From: Ornithomonoglobus_A sp045532455
Lineage (GTDB): Bacteria > Bacillota > Clostridia > UBA1381
Assembly (NCBI GenBank): GCA_045532455.1
Contig: JAZSFX010000010.1
Coordinates: forward strand, 62,001 to 126,000
DNA length: 64,000 nucleotides
Direction: 5' to 3'
The position numbers and the translations under genes are program-made. The notes under the pieces were generated by a model. That model did no database searches. It saw only the letters and a list, made by a program, of their open reading frames with translations, and was not told where the DNA came from. This document shows, piece by piece, positions 51,345 through 59,635 of this stretch (its first letter is position 1; each line of letters opens with the position of its first letter).

Positions 51345-52247
51345 ATGAAAAAAATTATTTCAATGGTTGCAGCATTATCAATGATGTTATCAGCTGCAGC
51401 TTTTACAACAGTTGCACACGCAACTTCAGGTCCTTCTTTAACAGTAGAAGTGGCTAACGTTTCTGATGAGACATGGGCTGCGGGCACAACTTTTGAGCTT
51501 CATGTTTCATATGATGGTGTTGAAACATCATTAAATGAGGACACAGGTGCTGGAACAGCTTTGACAGCAGTACAATTCGAAATTGGACTGCCAGATTATG
51601 ACACAAAGTACACTAAAAACGGATTTTCATATTTGATAAAATCGACAAATTTTTCTGCTGCAACGCCAGCTTTAAATGACGCTGATACAAAGGGTAAATA
51701 TGTTTATTTTGGTTGGGCAGGAGATCCTACTCCTGAAGGAGCATATAGAGTTGGCTCTGGCCAAGTTCTTACGATAAAGCTAAAAACCCTTGTAGAAGGT
51801 AATCCTGGGGATTTCTATATTAGAACAGATGACGCTTCAGCTAATGGTGCCGCAAAAATTGGAACAATCACATTTGATGATAATTTAGCTATAGCTAGTC
51901 AAGCAGAATATACATACGACAGCAAAGAATACAAGTTAACATTATATCCTAGTGCAAACGTTGGTCCAACATTAGAAACAATCCAAGCTACAGAATTCGA
52001 ATATGACGAAAACGCTCAGCTTGAGGATAAGGAATCCGTTAAGAACGATAGCGAAGATGTAAATGTATACAAAGCATCATACACATTCAAAACAGGACAT
52101 ACAAAGTACTTCTGGTCAGCAACTATTGGCGGCACAACAAAGAAGACTGCAGATACTCCGCTTCCAATTACTGAGGGTAGCGCTGTGTTTGGTATAATTA
52201 TCCCTGTTTCTGTTGGAGCAACAGGCGTTGCACTTAATGTTCAATAA
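51345..52247 (+). CDS. Secreted cohesin-like protein, right cassette
   Basis: 300 aa. Signal peptide MKKIISMVAALSMMLSAAAFTTVAHA; beta-rich domain (LTVEVANVSDETWAAGTTFELHVSYDGV ... YVYFGWAGDPTPEGAYRVGSGQVLTIKLKTLVEGNPG) with cohesin-like pattern; a linker rich in Glu/Asp (QLEDKESVKNDSEDV); and the C-terminal domain KYFWSATIGGTTKKTADTPLPITEGSAVFGIIIPVSVGATGVALNVQ, like the left copy. Start at 51345 follows GAGGAG. 43 nt after the dockerin gene and 21 nt before the peptide gene, the same spacing as in the left cassette. Confidence 0.75.
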   Translation: MKKIISMVAALSMMLSAAAFTTVAHATSGPSLTVEVANVSDETWAAGTTFELHVSYDGVETSLNEDTGAGTALTAVQFEIGLPDYDTKYTKNGFSYLIKSTNFSAATPALNDADTKGKYVYFGWAGDPTPEGAYRVGSGQVLTIKLKTLVEGNPGDFYIRTDDASANGAAKIGTITFDDNLAIASQAEYTYDSKEYKLTLYPSANVGPTLETIQATEFEYDENAQLEDKESVKNDSEDVNVYKASYTFKTGHTKYFWSATIGGTTKKTADTPLPITEGSAVFGIIIPVSVGATGVALNVQ

Positions 52248-52268
52248 TTTTAGAGGAGGAGAAATATT

Positions 52269-52439
52269 ATGAAAAATTTTGAAATGCCAAAAATGAATAT
52301 ATCTATCTTCTCATCTGAAGATATTATAACAACATCAGTTGCTAAAACAGACCTTGCTCAAAGAGCGCTTGCAGACGCAGGTATAGAAAATGTAACAGTT
52401 GCAACAGTTGACAAATGGAGCGACTGGACACAACAATAA
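52269..52439 (+). CDS. Small peptide, right cassette (56 aa, possible RiPP-like precursor)
   Basis: Starts MKNFEMPKMNISIFSSEDII, then TTSVAKTDLAQRALADAGIE and ends NVTVATVDKWSDWTQQ. Ribosome site GAGGAGG with the same spacing and the same leader DNA as the left copy. Head (MKNFEMPxMNISIFS) and tail (D-x-W-x-x-W-T-Q) are shared; the middle is different, which is more like a selected variable part than neutral drift of the whole. Followed by a terminator. Confidence 0.8.
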   Translation: MKNFEMPKMNISIFSSEDIITTSVAKTDLAQRALADAGIENVTVATVDKWSDWTQQ

Positions 52440-52459
52440 TCGTTTATGATTAAAAATCA

Positions 52460-52488
52460 AGAGGGTGGAAATTCCACCCTCTTTTTTT
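52460..52488 (+). terminator. Terminator of the right cassette
   Basis: AGAGGGTGGAA / TTCCACCCTCT followed by seven T. Same stem as the left cassette terminator. Confidence 0.9.
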
Positions 52489-52531
52489 GCGGGAGTATTT
52501 ATAATAATTTTAATTTTTTTTGCAAATACTA

Positions 52532-52567
52532 TTGACAAATTTATTTTTTTGTAATACAATGTATTAC
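52532..52567 (+). promoter_or_regulatory. Promoter and operator of the toxin-antitoxin pair
   Basis: TTGACA (52532-52537), 17 bp, TACAAT (52555-52560). The perfect palindrome GTAATACAATGTATTAC (52551-52567) covers the -10, a good site for autorepression by the ribbon-helix-helix antitoxin. Confidence 0.8.
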
Positions 52568-52582
52568 AAGGAGGGGATAACA

Positions 52583-52804
52583 ATGACTATTTCTTTAAGA
52601 TTAAGCGATGAGGATTCTGTGCTGATTAAAAAATACGCGGAGCTTAACAGGCTTTCGGTATCCGAGCTTGTTCGTCAAACAGTTATGGAGCGCATCGAAA
52701 CGGAATACGATTTGGAAATGTTCGACAAAGCCATGGCAGAGTACAAAATAAATCCCATTACCTATTCTCTTGATGATGTGGAAAGGGAATTAGGATTACA
52801 ATGA
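52583..52804 (+). CDS. Ribbon-helix-helix antitoxin (RelB-like)
   Basis: 73 aa. N-terminal ribbon MTISLRLSDEDSVLIKKYAELNRLSVSELVRQTVMERIE is an RHH DNA-binding domain; the C-terminal EYDLEMFDKAMAEYKINPITYSLDDVERELGLQ would wrap the toxin. GGAGGGG site sets the start at 52583. ATGA overlap with the toxin gene. Confidence 0.88.
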   Translation: MTISLRLSDEDSVLIKKYAELNRLSVSELVRQTVMERIETEYDLEMFDKAMAEYKINPITYSLDDVERELGLQ

Positions 52805-53067
52805 AATATACAGTTGAATTTACCGACAGAGCATTAAAAGATTTAAAAAAATTAGACCGTCATACCGCAGCATTGATTTTAGGATGGGTACGTAAAAATC
52901 TTCAAAATTGCGAAAACCCCCGACAACACGGAAAGAGTTTATCCGCCAACAAAAGCGGACAATGGCGCTATCGTGTGGGGGATTACCGTCTGCTTGCCAA
53001 AATAGAAGATAATAAAATAAAAATTATTGTTTTAAATGTCGGGCACAGAAGAGAAGTGTACAATTAA
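52801..53067 (+). CDS. RelE/ParE family toxin
   Basis: 88 aa. KYTVEFTDRALKDLKKLDRHTAALILGWVRKNLQNCENPRQHGKSL, then GQWRYRVGDYRLLAKIEDNKIKIIVLNVGHRREVYN. The WRYRVGDYRLL strand and C-terminal HRREVYN match the RelE mRNA-interferase type (basic residues, final Tyr). Probably cuts mRNA at the ribosome when free of antitoxin. Confidence 0.9.
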   Translation: MKYTVEFTDRALKDLKKLDRHTAALILGWVRKNLQNCENPRQHGKSLSANKSGQWRYRVGDYRLLAKIEDNKIKIIVLNVGHRREVYN

Positions 53068-53072
53068 AAAGC

Positions 53073-53106
53073 AAACGGGGGGATGTTTGTAAACATCCCC
53101 CGTTTT
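53073..53106. terminator. Bidirectional terminator between relE-like toxin and metG
   Basis: AAACGGGGGATGTTT-type inverted repeat (arms ACGGGGGGATGTTT and AAACATCCCCCGT) with short loop, between convergent genes, T-run on the plus side. Confidence 0.88.
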
Positions 53107-53109
53107 ATA

Positions 53110-55032
53110 TTACACAATTTCTGCACCGCTCTGAATATCATTCAGCGTTGTTAAAACTGTAAGCTTATCTTCAAACTCTGCCGATAAAATCATACCGTTT
53201 GATTCGAGTCCCATCATTGTTCTTGGCTTAAAATTTGCTATAAACAACACATTCTTACCAATCAATTCCTCAGGGTCGTGGAACTGCGAAATTCCCGAAA
53301 GAATCTGTCTTGTTTCGCTGCCTACCTCAAGGGTAAATCTTAAAAGCTTTTTCGACTTTGGTACTTTTTCACATTCAATTACCTTACCCACTCTAATATC
53401 AAGCTTTTCGAAGTCCTCAAACTCAACAAAGTCCTTGTACGGTGCAATTTCTATCTTTTCTTCTTTTGTCTCTGTTTCTGCCATAATTTCCTCCATTTTC
53501 TTTTCGATATCAAGCCTTGCAAACAATTGGACTGCCTCGCCAACTTTTGTTCCCGCTTTTGTTACACCAAACTTATCAGCACTCTCAAAGCTTAAATCAT
53601 CTGCGCAAATTTGCTCTTTTATCTTCTGTGCAGTTTCTGGAATGAACGAACTAAGCAGTGATGCAATAATTCTTATGGTTTCTACGAGATTATACAATAC
53701 TGTGCCAAGACGTGCCTTTGTTGCTTCGTCCTTAGCAAGTATCCACGGAGTTGTTTCGTCTATATACTTATTTGCGCGGTTTACCACTGCCCAGATTTCG
53801 TCTAAGCTATCAGCAACGTGCAGACTCTTCATCTTTTCCGTTATTTTAGCAAGTGCACCTGTTGCAACTGCTTTTAAGTCGTCATCAAACTCACCCTCTA
53901 CATCGCCCGATTGTAAACATCCATCAAAATACTTATTAACCATTGCGATTGTTCTGTTTACAAGGTTACCTAAGGTATTTGCCAAATCGGAGTTGTAACG
54001 CGTCATAAACACGTCGTAGGTGATTGTTCCGTCTTGTGCAAACGGCATTTCGTGAAGTGAATAATATCTTACTGCATCTGTGCCGAAATGACGCACCAAA
54101 TCCTGAGCATAGATAACATTACCGCGTGATTTTGACATTTTTTCCTCGCCCACAAGCATCCACGGATGACCAAACACCTGCTTTGGAAGTGGCTCGCCAA
54201 GTGCCATAAGAATAATTGGCCAATAAATTGTGTGGAAACGTAAAATATCCTTACCTATTACGTGCACGTCTGCAGGCCAATATTTATTGTATAGCTCGCC
54301 CTTTTCTTCGGGTGTGTAGCCAAGTGCAGTAATGTAGTTTGAAAGTGCATCTATCCACACGTATATAACGTGCTCATTATCGAAATCAACGGGAACACCC
54401 CAATTAAATGAGCTTCTTGAAACACACAAATCCTGAAGTCCAGGCTTTAGGAAGTTATTTACCATTTCCTTTTTGCGCGACTCGGGTTGTATAAAGTCGG
54501 GATTGTTCTCGATATGCTCCATAAGCTTTTGACCGTACTTGCTCATCTTGAAGAAGTATGCTTCTTCCTTTGTCTTTTGCACTTCTCTGCCGCAGTCGGG
54601 GCATTTTCCGTCTTTTAGCTGAGTTTGTGTCCAGAATGATTCACAAGGAGTGCAGTAAAGACCCTCATAAGCGTCTTTGTATATATCGCCCTGGTCGTAT
54701 AACTTTTTGAATATCTGTTGCACTGCCTTAACGTGATAGTCGTCGGTTGTTCTTATGAAGCCATCATAGCTGATATTAAGCATATCGGCAATATCGCGTA
54801 TTTCGCCTGCGATTTTATCTACGTGTTGTTGCGGTGAAATACCCTGCTCCTCGGCAATCTGCTGAATTTTCTGACCGTGTTCGTCTGTACCTGTTAAGAA
54901 GTAGACGTCCTTGCCGATAAATCTGTTAAATCTTGCAATTGCGTCGGTTAGTATAAGCTCATATGTGTTACCTATATGAGGTGTTTTTGAAGTATATGCA
55001 ATCGCTGTGGTAATGTAAAATTTATTATTCAT
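53110..55032 (-). CDS. metG: Methionyl-tRNA synthetase
   Basis: 640 aa. Class I catalytic core with HIGN (HIGH motif) in TSKTPHIGNTYELIL, a zinc knuckle CTPCESFWTQ/CPDCG, and KMSKSRG; anticodon-binding helical domain; C-terminal tRNA-binding OB domain (FEKLDIRVGKVIECEKVPKSKKLLRFTLEVG ... NFKPRTMMGLESNGMILSAE). ATG at 55032 has GGGAG 8 nt upstream; a GTG three codons earlier lies too close. Overlaps the AI-2E gene by 8 nt. Confidence 0.96.
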   Translation of the reverse strand: MNNKFYITTAIAYTSKTPHIGNTYELILTDAIARFNRFIGKDVYFLTGTDEHGQKIQQIAEEQGISPQQHVDKIAGEIRDIADMLNISYDGFIRTTDDYHVKAVQQIFKKLYDQGDIYKDAYEGLYCTPCESFWTQTQLKDGKCPDCGREVQKTKEEAYFFKMSKYGQKLMEHIENNPDFIQPESRKKEMVNNFLKPGLQDLCVSRSSFNWGVPVDFDNEHVIYVWIDALSNYITALGYTPEEKGELYNKYWPADVHVIGKDILRFHTIYWPIILMALGEPLPKQVFGHPWMLVGEEKMSKSRGNVIYAQDLVRHFGTDAVRYYSLHEMPFAQDGTITYDVFMTRYNSDLANTLGNLVNRTIAMVNKYFDGCLQSGDVEGEFDDDLKAVATGALAKITEKMKSLHVADSLDEIWAVVNRANKYIDETTPWILAKDEATKARLGTVLYNLVETIRIIASLLSSFIPETAQKIKEQICADDLSFESADKFGVTKAGTKVGEAVQLFARLDIEKKMEEIMAETETKEEKIEIAPYKDFVEFEDFEKLDIRVGKVIECEKVPKSKKLLRFTLEVGSETRQILSGISQFHDPEELIGKNVLFIANFKPRTMMGLESNGMILSAEFEDKLTVLTTLNDIQSGAEIV

Positions 55033-56212
55033 TCCAATCACTCCCTGCTAATTTTATGAAAAAGTCTTTTAGTAAAATAAGTTGTTCTTTTATGAATTTA
55101 TATACAAGCTTTATAAATGTTATAATCGGATCGAATAGACCTGCCTTGTAGAAGCTTATTGCAAGCATCATTATTACAGGACCGAATATAAGACCGCCAA
55201 TGCTCAGCACTCTGTAACCGACATACATAGATGCCAAAGTTAAAAGCGGGTGCATTCCCATATTGGAGCTCAAAAGCTTTGGCTCTGCCACACGTCTTAC
55301 AACAGCAACCGCCACATATGTTAAAATAAGACCCACACCCATTTTTATATCGCCCGTTGCAAAATCTATAACAGTCCATGGCCATAGCACAAGACCGCTT
55401 CCGAAGAACGGAAGTGCATCTAAAAACGAAATTCCCAAAGCAATAAGCAGTGCATAGCGCACGCCGAGAATAGAAAGAGCTGCAAATATTATAACAAAGG
55501 TGATAAGCATTAAAATTCCCTGAGTTTTTAGGTAACCGCCCAGATAATTTTTAACGTGAATGCTTACAATCGAAAAACGGAATCTAAGTCTTTCGTCTAT
55601 TATTTTGGTTGTGAATGCCGAAATTCTTCCGTCGTCTGTGATTATGAAATATCCCGACAGAATAAATACAATGACGCCCACAAAACCGCGCGGAATTGCT
55701 TTTGCAAAGCGCGACGCCCAATCCACAACGGGCTCGGATTTGTTGTTTAAGAAGCCCGAGGCTTTATCGGAAATGGTATTGCCAAACTCCGATATTATCT
55801 GCTGGATATTGTTCGGGAGCGAGGCATACACGTCCTGCCAGCTATCTGTAAATTTTATAAAGCCAAGCCTTGCGGATTCGTAAATCTGTGGAAATTGCTC
55901 GTATACCTGTCTGCCTTGCTCAATAATCTTCCATACTCCCCACGTGATTGCTCCGCCTATAATACCTATTGTGAGTATTATAACCAGAATTGCACTCATT
56001 CCACGCGGAATGGATAGCTTTTTTTGCAGAACGTCGGCAAGCGGTTTTACTGCCGAGGCAAACACAAAGCCTAAGAGGAATGGCAAAAACAGACTGATAA
56101 TAAACCCAAAAAGGTCTAATATCTTTGAAAGCGACAGCCAAACCGTCGCAACCACTATTGCGGTTATTACAACAAATATTAAAATTCTTAGCCAATTATT
56201 TTTTATTCTCAT
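55025..56212 (-). CDS. AI-2E family membrane protein (YtvI/PerM-like)
   Basis: 395 aa with about eight membrane segments in the AI-2E/PerM pattern: two at the N-terminus, a long amphipathic middle (IIEQGRQVYEQFPQIYESARLGFIKFTDSW), then GYLKTQGILMLITFV, ALLIALGISFLDALPFFGSGLVLWPWTVIDFATGD and a C-terminal membrane set. Some Bacillota members (YtvI) act in sporulation, others export small molecules; substrate cannot be told. Coupled to metG by an 8-nt overlap. Confidence 0.85.
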   Translation of the reverse strand: MRIKNNWLRILIFVVITAIVVATVWLSLSKILDLFGFIISLFLPFLLGFVFASAVKPLADVLQKKLSIPRGMSAILVIILTIGIIGGAITWGVWKIIEQGRQVYEQFPQIYESARLGFIKFTDSWQDVYASLPNNIQQIISEFGNTISDKASGFLNNKSEPVVDWASRFAKAIPRGFVGVIVFILSGYFIITDDGRISAFTTKIIDERLRFRFSIVSIHVKNYLGGYLKTQGILMLITFVIIFAALSILGVRYALLIALGISFLDALPFFGSGLVLWPWTVIDFATGDIKMGVGLILTYVAVAVVRRVAEPKLLSSNMGMHPLLTLASMYVGYRVLSIGGLIFGPVIMMLAISFYKAGLFDPIITFIKLVYKFIKEQLILLKDFFIKLAGSDWNE

Positions 56213-56235
56213 AATTTAAAATATATCCTTAAAAA

Positions 56236-57459
56236 TTACTTTTGCAGAAACTTGTCCATAAGGGTGTAACCCTTTTCTATAAATATACCTGTTTTTGTTG
56301 CATTTTCTTCGGTGTATTCCAAACCACTTTTGTTGTTTGTGTTTTCACTGTCGTATATGATATACGGAACGGGGTCCGACGCGTGTGTTTTGGTTTTTAT
56401 CGGCGTAGGGTGGTCGGGCAATATTAGCATACGATATGCTATTCCCCTTGCTTCGAGCTCGTTTTTTAAGAACTTAACAACCTTTTCGTCGATTGTTTCT
56501 ACTGCAAGCTTCTTTTTATGAGGAAGTCCCTGATGTCCCATTTCGTCGGGTGCTTCCATATGTACATACACAAAATCACTATCGTTTAAGAGTGTATCAA
56601 GTGCTGCTTGTGCTTTTCCGTCCCAGTTGGTTTCGCAGTTGCCTGTTGCGCCCTCGACGTCGATAGACTTCATACCTGCGCATATTGCAATACCTTTTAT
56701 GAGGTCAACTGCACTTATGACAGAGCCTTTTATGTTAAACTTTTCGTAGAAATTATCAATCTGTGGTTTTGTGCCCTCGCCCCATACCCATATGGAAGTT
56801 GCCATATTTTTACCGTTTGCTTTGCGCGCCTTGTTTACGGGGTGCTCTCTTAAAATCTTTTCGCTCTTTTTCATCATTTCTAGAAGAGTATCGGCACCGT
56901 CGCCCTTTGGCAGATATTCGCCGATTTTTCTGTCGGAAATATCGTGGGGTGGAGTTAAGGTAACGTTTGTTGAGCCACCGTTCCATACAGTGAGATGACG
57001 ATAGCTTACGCCCGAATAGAATTTGATTAAATCGGTATTCAGTTCTTTTGCAACCGCACCTATAAGCTCTGCTGCTTCCTCGGTTGAAATCTCGCCTGCG
57101 CTGTAGTCGAGCATTGTTTTGTCCTCGTAGTTTTCTTCGTCGCTTAGTGTTACAAGGTTACATCTGAATGCAACGTCGTTATCTAAGAGGTCAACACCAA
57201 TTGACGCCGCCTCGAGCGGTGAGCGGCCTGTATAGCATTTTTTTGTATCGTAACCCATTACGGAAAGATTTGCAACGTCGGAGCCCGGCTTCATACCGTC
57301 CTGAACAGTTTTTACCATGCCCAATTCACCGTTTTTTGACATATAGTCGATAGTCGGTTTTTTTGCAACTTCTAATATTGTTTTGCCCTCATAGCAGTCC
57401 ACGCCATAGTCTGCCATACCGTCACCTAAGATTACAATGTATTTCTTGTTCTTGTCCAT
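56236..57459 (-). CDS. apgM: Cofactor-independent phosphoglycerate mutase, archaeal type
   Basis: 407 aa alkaline-phosphatase-superfamily enzyme. VILGDGMADYGVDCYEGKTILEVA, GSDVANLSVMGYDTKKCYTGRSPLEAASIGV (nucleophile Ser), HMEAPDEMGHQGLPHKKKLAVETIDEKV and ILPDHPTPIKTKTHASDPVPYI. Distinct from gpmI at 58029; in other bacteria the archaeal-type protein also occurs as a phosphonate or homoserine-kinase-like enzyme (ThrH/ApgM family), so the true activity is less certain. Own promoter. Confidence 0.85.
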   Translation of the reverse strand: MDKNKKYIVILGDGMADYGVDCYEGKTILEVAKKPTIDYMSKNGELGMVKTVQDGMKPGSDVANLSVMGYDTKKCYTGRSPLEAASIGVDLLDNDVAFRCNLVTLSDEENYEDKTMLDYSAGEISTEEAAELIGAVAKELNTDLIKFYSGVSYRHLTVWNGGSTNVTLTPPHDISDRKIGEYLPKGDGADTLLEMMKKSEKILREHPVNKARKANGKNMATSIWVWGEGTKPQIDNFYEKFNIKGSVISAVDLIKGIAICAGMKSIDVEGATGNCETNWDGKAQAALDTLLNDSDFVYVHMEAPDEMGHQGLPHKKKLAVETIDEKVVKFLKNELEARGIAYRMLILPDHPTPIKTKTHASDPVPYIIYDSENTNNKSGLEYTEENATKTGIFIEKGYTLMDKFLQK

Positions 57460-57502
57460 GATAAAAACTCCTTTTTTGGTTAAAAAAACTTAGTTACTTC
57501 TT

Positions 57503-57531
57503 ATTATATAATATTTTCCTTGTTTTTGCAA
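57503..57531 (-). promoter_or_regulatory. Promoter of apgM
   Basis: Minus-strand TTGCAA (57531-57526), 17 bp, TATAAT (57508-57503); 43 bp upstream of the apgM start. Confidence 0.72.
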
Positions 57532-57576
57532 GGTTTTAGCAAAAATATTTTAAAATGCAATAAAATTTATTCAAGT

Positions 57577-57605
57577 GCGGTTCGTCGTAAACGCCGAACC
57601 CTACG
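57577..57605 (-). repeat. GTAGGG-type hairpin repeat, second copy
   Basis: GCGGTTCG / CGAACC hairpin followed by CCTACG. Same as the second half of 45995-46053, with a compensatory change in the stem. Between apgM and the small toxin. Confidence 0.55.
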
Positions 57606-57678
57606 ATAATATATTCAGCAAATAAAAAACGCATGGCTGAGCATTTTTTACATTATTATTTCATTACTGTTGTTATTA

Positions 57679-57707
57679 TTGATTTTGAGGGGGTTTTGGT
57701 GTATAAT
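57679..57707 (+). promoter_or_regulatory. Promoter of the small toxin-like gene
   Basis: TTGATT (57679-57684), 17 bp including a run of five G, TATAAT (57702-57707). The transcript would start near 57714 and open with the hairpin TGTCGAT / ATCGACA. The long leader of about 115 nt fits type I toxin messages. Confidence 0.7.
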
Positions 57708-57826
57708 AAAAAATGTCGATATAAATCGACATCAGGCAAGATCAAAAACAGTAGGGAATGGCGCTTGTCGACATTCCGCAAAGCTGGGCGGTTATGCCAT
57801 CATCTCTTTGAGAGGAGGTGATAGCT

Positions 57827-57895
57827 ATGGATAATGAATACATAATATCATTTATGATGATTCTTTTACTATTAGTAATTTCCATAAAAAAATAA
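57827..57895 (+). CDS. 22-aa hydrophobic peptide, probable type I toxin (holin-like)
   Basis: MDNEYIISFMMILLLLVISI then KK: a short N-terminus, one membrane helix and a basic end. The ribosome site AGAGGAGGTGAT is very strong but sits in a hairpin with the ATCATCTCT upstream, so it is masked in the full-length message. Long leader, strong promoter, and own terminator (57891-57929) all match txpA/bsrG-like and holin-like toxin modules. An antisense RNA would be expected from the minus strand; TTGTCA near 57909 with TTTTAT 17 bp on is only a weak candidate. Not listed by usual gene finders because of its size. Confidence 0.7.
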   Translation: MDNEYIISFMMILLLLVISIKK

Positions 57896-57929
57896 CGCCA
57901 GCCGTTGACAAAAGTTAGCGTTATTTTTT
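57891..57929 (+). terminator. Terminator of the small toxin-like gene
   Basis: AATAACGC / GCGTTATT followed by T-run; the stem overlaps the toxin stop codon. Confidence 0.75.
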
Positions 57930-58028
57930 ATAAAACGTTTTCATTTGGCATAACCGTTTGAGGTCTTGCCTTTTTCTATTGTTATTATACTATGAATTTT
58001 TGGTTTTGTCAACTATTATTTTGTCTTG

Positions 58029-59546
58029 TTATTTAACAATTAAGCTTTCGCCTGTCATTTGTGATGGTTTTTCTAAGTTCATCAAATCAAGCATTGTGGG
58101 ACACAAGTCGCAAAGTCTGCCGTCTTTTACCTTTACATCGCCTGCACCAAGAACTATCATAGGAACAGGGTTTGTGGTGTGTGCAGTAAATGTAGCCTTA
58201 GTATCGGGGTCTACAAGACAGTCTGCATTTCCGTGGTCGGCAGTTATAATAACCTTACCGCCTTTTGCTAAAACCGCCTCACTGAACTTGCCCACACACT
58301 CGTCAACCGCCTCAACCGCCGAAATTGCGGCATCCATAAAGCCTGTGTGGCCTACCATATCGCAGTTTGCGTAGTTTAAGATTATAACGTCGAATTTGTC
58401 GTCGTTTACTGCCTCTATTGCCGCGTCGCATACTTCGTATGCACTCATTTCGGGTTTTAAATCAAAGGTTTCAACGTCGGGTGATTTTATAAGAATTCTG
58501 TCCTCACCCGCAAATTGAGTTTCCTCGCCACCATTGAAGAAAAATGTTACGTGTGCATATTTTTGTGTTTCGGCAATTCTAAGCTGTGTAAGCCCCTTTT
58601 GTGAAATATATTCGCCAAATGTCATTGTCAGCTCTTCGGGTGGGAATGCAACGTAAACGTTTGGCATTGTGGCGTCATATTGTGCCATACATACATAGTA
58701 TAGCTTTTGATAATCTCTCTTGAAGCCGTCAAATGTTTCGTCAACATATGCTCTTGTAATCTGTCTTGCTCTGTCGGGGCGGAAGTTGAAGCATACAACA
58801 GAATCGTTTTCCTTTATCATTCCGCTCTTGTCGGTAACTGTAGGAATAACGAACTCGTCGGTTACGTCGTTGTTATAAGAGTTTTTGATAGCGTCAACGG
58901 GGTCTTCTTCCTGATTGCCCTCGCCGAATACCATTGCTCTGTATGCTTTTTCGACTCTGTCCCACGCGTTGTCGCGGTCCATTGCATAGAAACGTCCCAT
59001 AACAGTTGCAACCGAGCCTGTGCCGATTTCGTCTATTTTAGCGCACAAATCTGCCATAAAGTCTGCGCCTGATGTTGGCGGAACATCACGTCCGTCAAGG
59101 AATGCGTGAACGTAAACCTTTGTAAGACCCTCTTTTTTAGCCATTTGTAAAAGACCGTATAGGTGCTCGTTGTGTGAGTGAACACCACCATCGGAAAGTA
59201 GTCCTATAAGGTGAAGTGCACTGTTGTTCTTTTTGCAGTTTTCAACTGCGCCCATAAGGGCCTCATTTTCAAAGAAATCACCGTCTGTGATAGACTTTGA
59301 GATTTTAACAAGCTGTTGATAAACAACTCTGCCTGCACCTATGTTTGTATGTCCTACCTCACTGTTGCCCATTTGTCCCTGAGGAAGACCTACGTCAAGA
59401 CCCGAAGCACTCAGCTTTGAGTGAGGATACTGTGCAAAGTATTTGTCGAGGTTTGGGGTTTTTGCCGCATATATTGCATTACCCTCTGTTATATCTGTTA
59501 AGCCATAGCCGTCCATAATGACTAAGGCGATTGGTTTTTTTGCCAT
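58029..59546 (-). CDS. gpmI: 2,3-bisphosphoglycerate-independent phosphoglycerate mutase
   Basis: 505 aa, usual length. PIALVIMDGYGLTDITEGNAIYAA, catalytic Ser in QMGNSEVGHTNIGAGR, HAFLDGRDVPPTSG, FNFRPDRARQITRAY, and NYANCDMVGHTGFMDAAISAVEAVDE / ITADHGNADCL (Mn ligands). Converts 3-PG to 2-PG. Third gene of the pgk-tpiA-gpmI operon; the 293-nt gap after tpiA holds a structured element. Confidence 0.96.
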   Translation of the reverse strand: MAKKPIALVIMDGYGLTDITEGNAIYAAKTPNLDKYFAQYPHSKLSASGLDVGLPQGQMGNSEVGHTNIGAGRVVYQQLVKISKSITDGDFFENEALMGAVENCKKNNSALHLIGLLSDGGVHSHNEHLYGLLQMAKKEGLTKVYVHAFLDGRDVPPTSGADFMADLCAKIDEIGTGSVATVMGRFYAMDRDNAWDRVEKAYRAMVFGEGNQEEDPVDAIKNSYNNDVTDEFVIPTVTDKSGMIKENDSVVCFNFRPDRARQITRAYVDETFDGFKRDYQKLYYVCMAQYDATMPNVYVAFPPEELTMTFGEYISQKGLTQLRIAETQKYAHVTFFFNGGEETQFAGEDRILIKSPDVETFDLKPEMSAYEVCDAAIEAVNDDKFDVIILNYANCDMVGHTGFMDAAISAVEAVDECVGKFSEAVLAKGGKVIITADHGNADCLVDPDTKATFTAHTTNPVPMIVLGAGDVKVKDGRLCDLCPTMLDLMNLEKPSQMTGESLIVK

Positions 59547-59578
59547 ATTTTTTTCCTTTCTGTACCAACCTTATAAGT

Positions 59579-59620
59579 AAGGGCCATTAAAATATTATTT
59601 TAATAGCCCTTTCTTTTTTA
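59579..59620. repeat. Hairpin upstream of gpmI
   Basis: AAGGGC-cATTAAAATA / TTTTAATaGCCCTT with T-run only on the plus strand. On the minus (transcribed) strand it is a plain hairpin 33 nt before gpmI, so termination there is doubtful. Confidence 0.55.
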
Positions 59621-59635
59621 TCACAAGGGATTGGA

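Noticed and set aside
57633..57821. 62-codon plus-strand reading frame within the leader of the small toxin-like gene
   Set aside because: Its start lies upstream of the predicted promoter, it has no ribosome site, and the DNA is better explained as promoter and structured leader.
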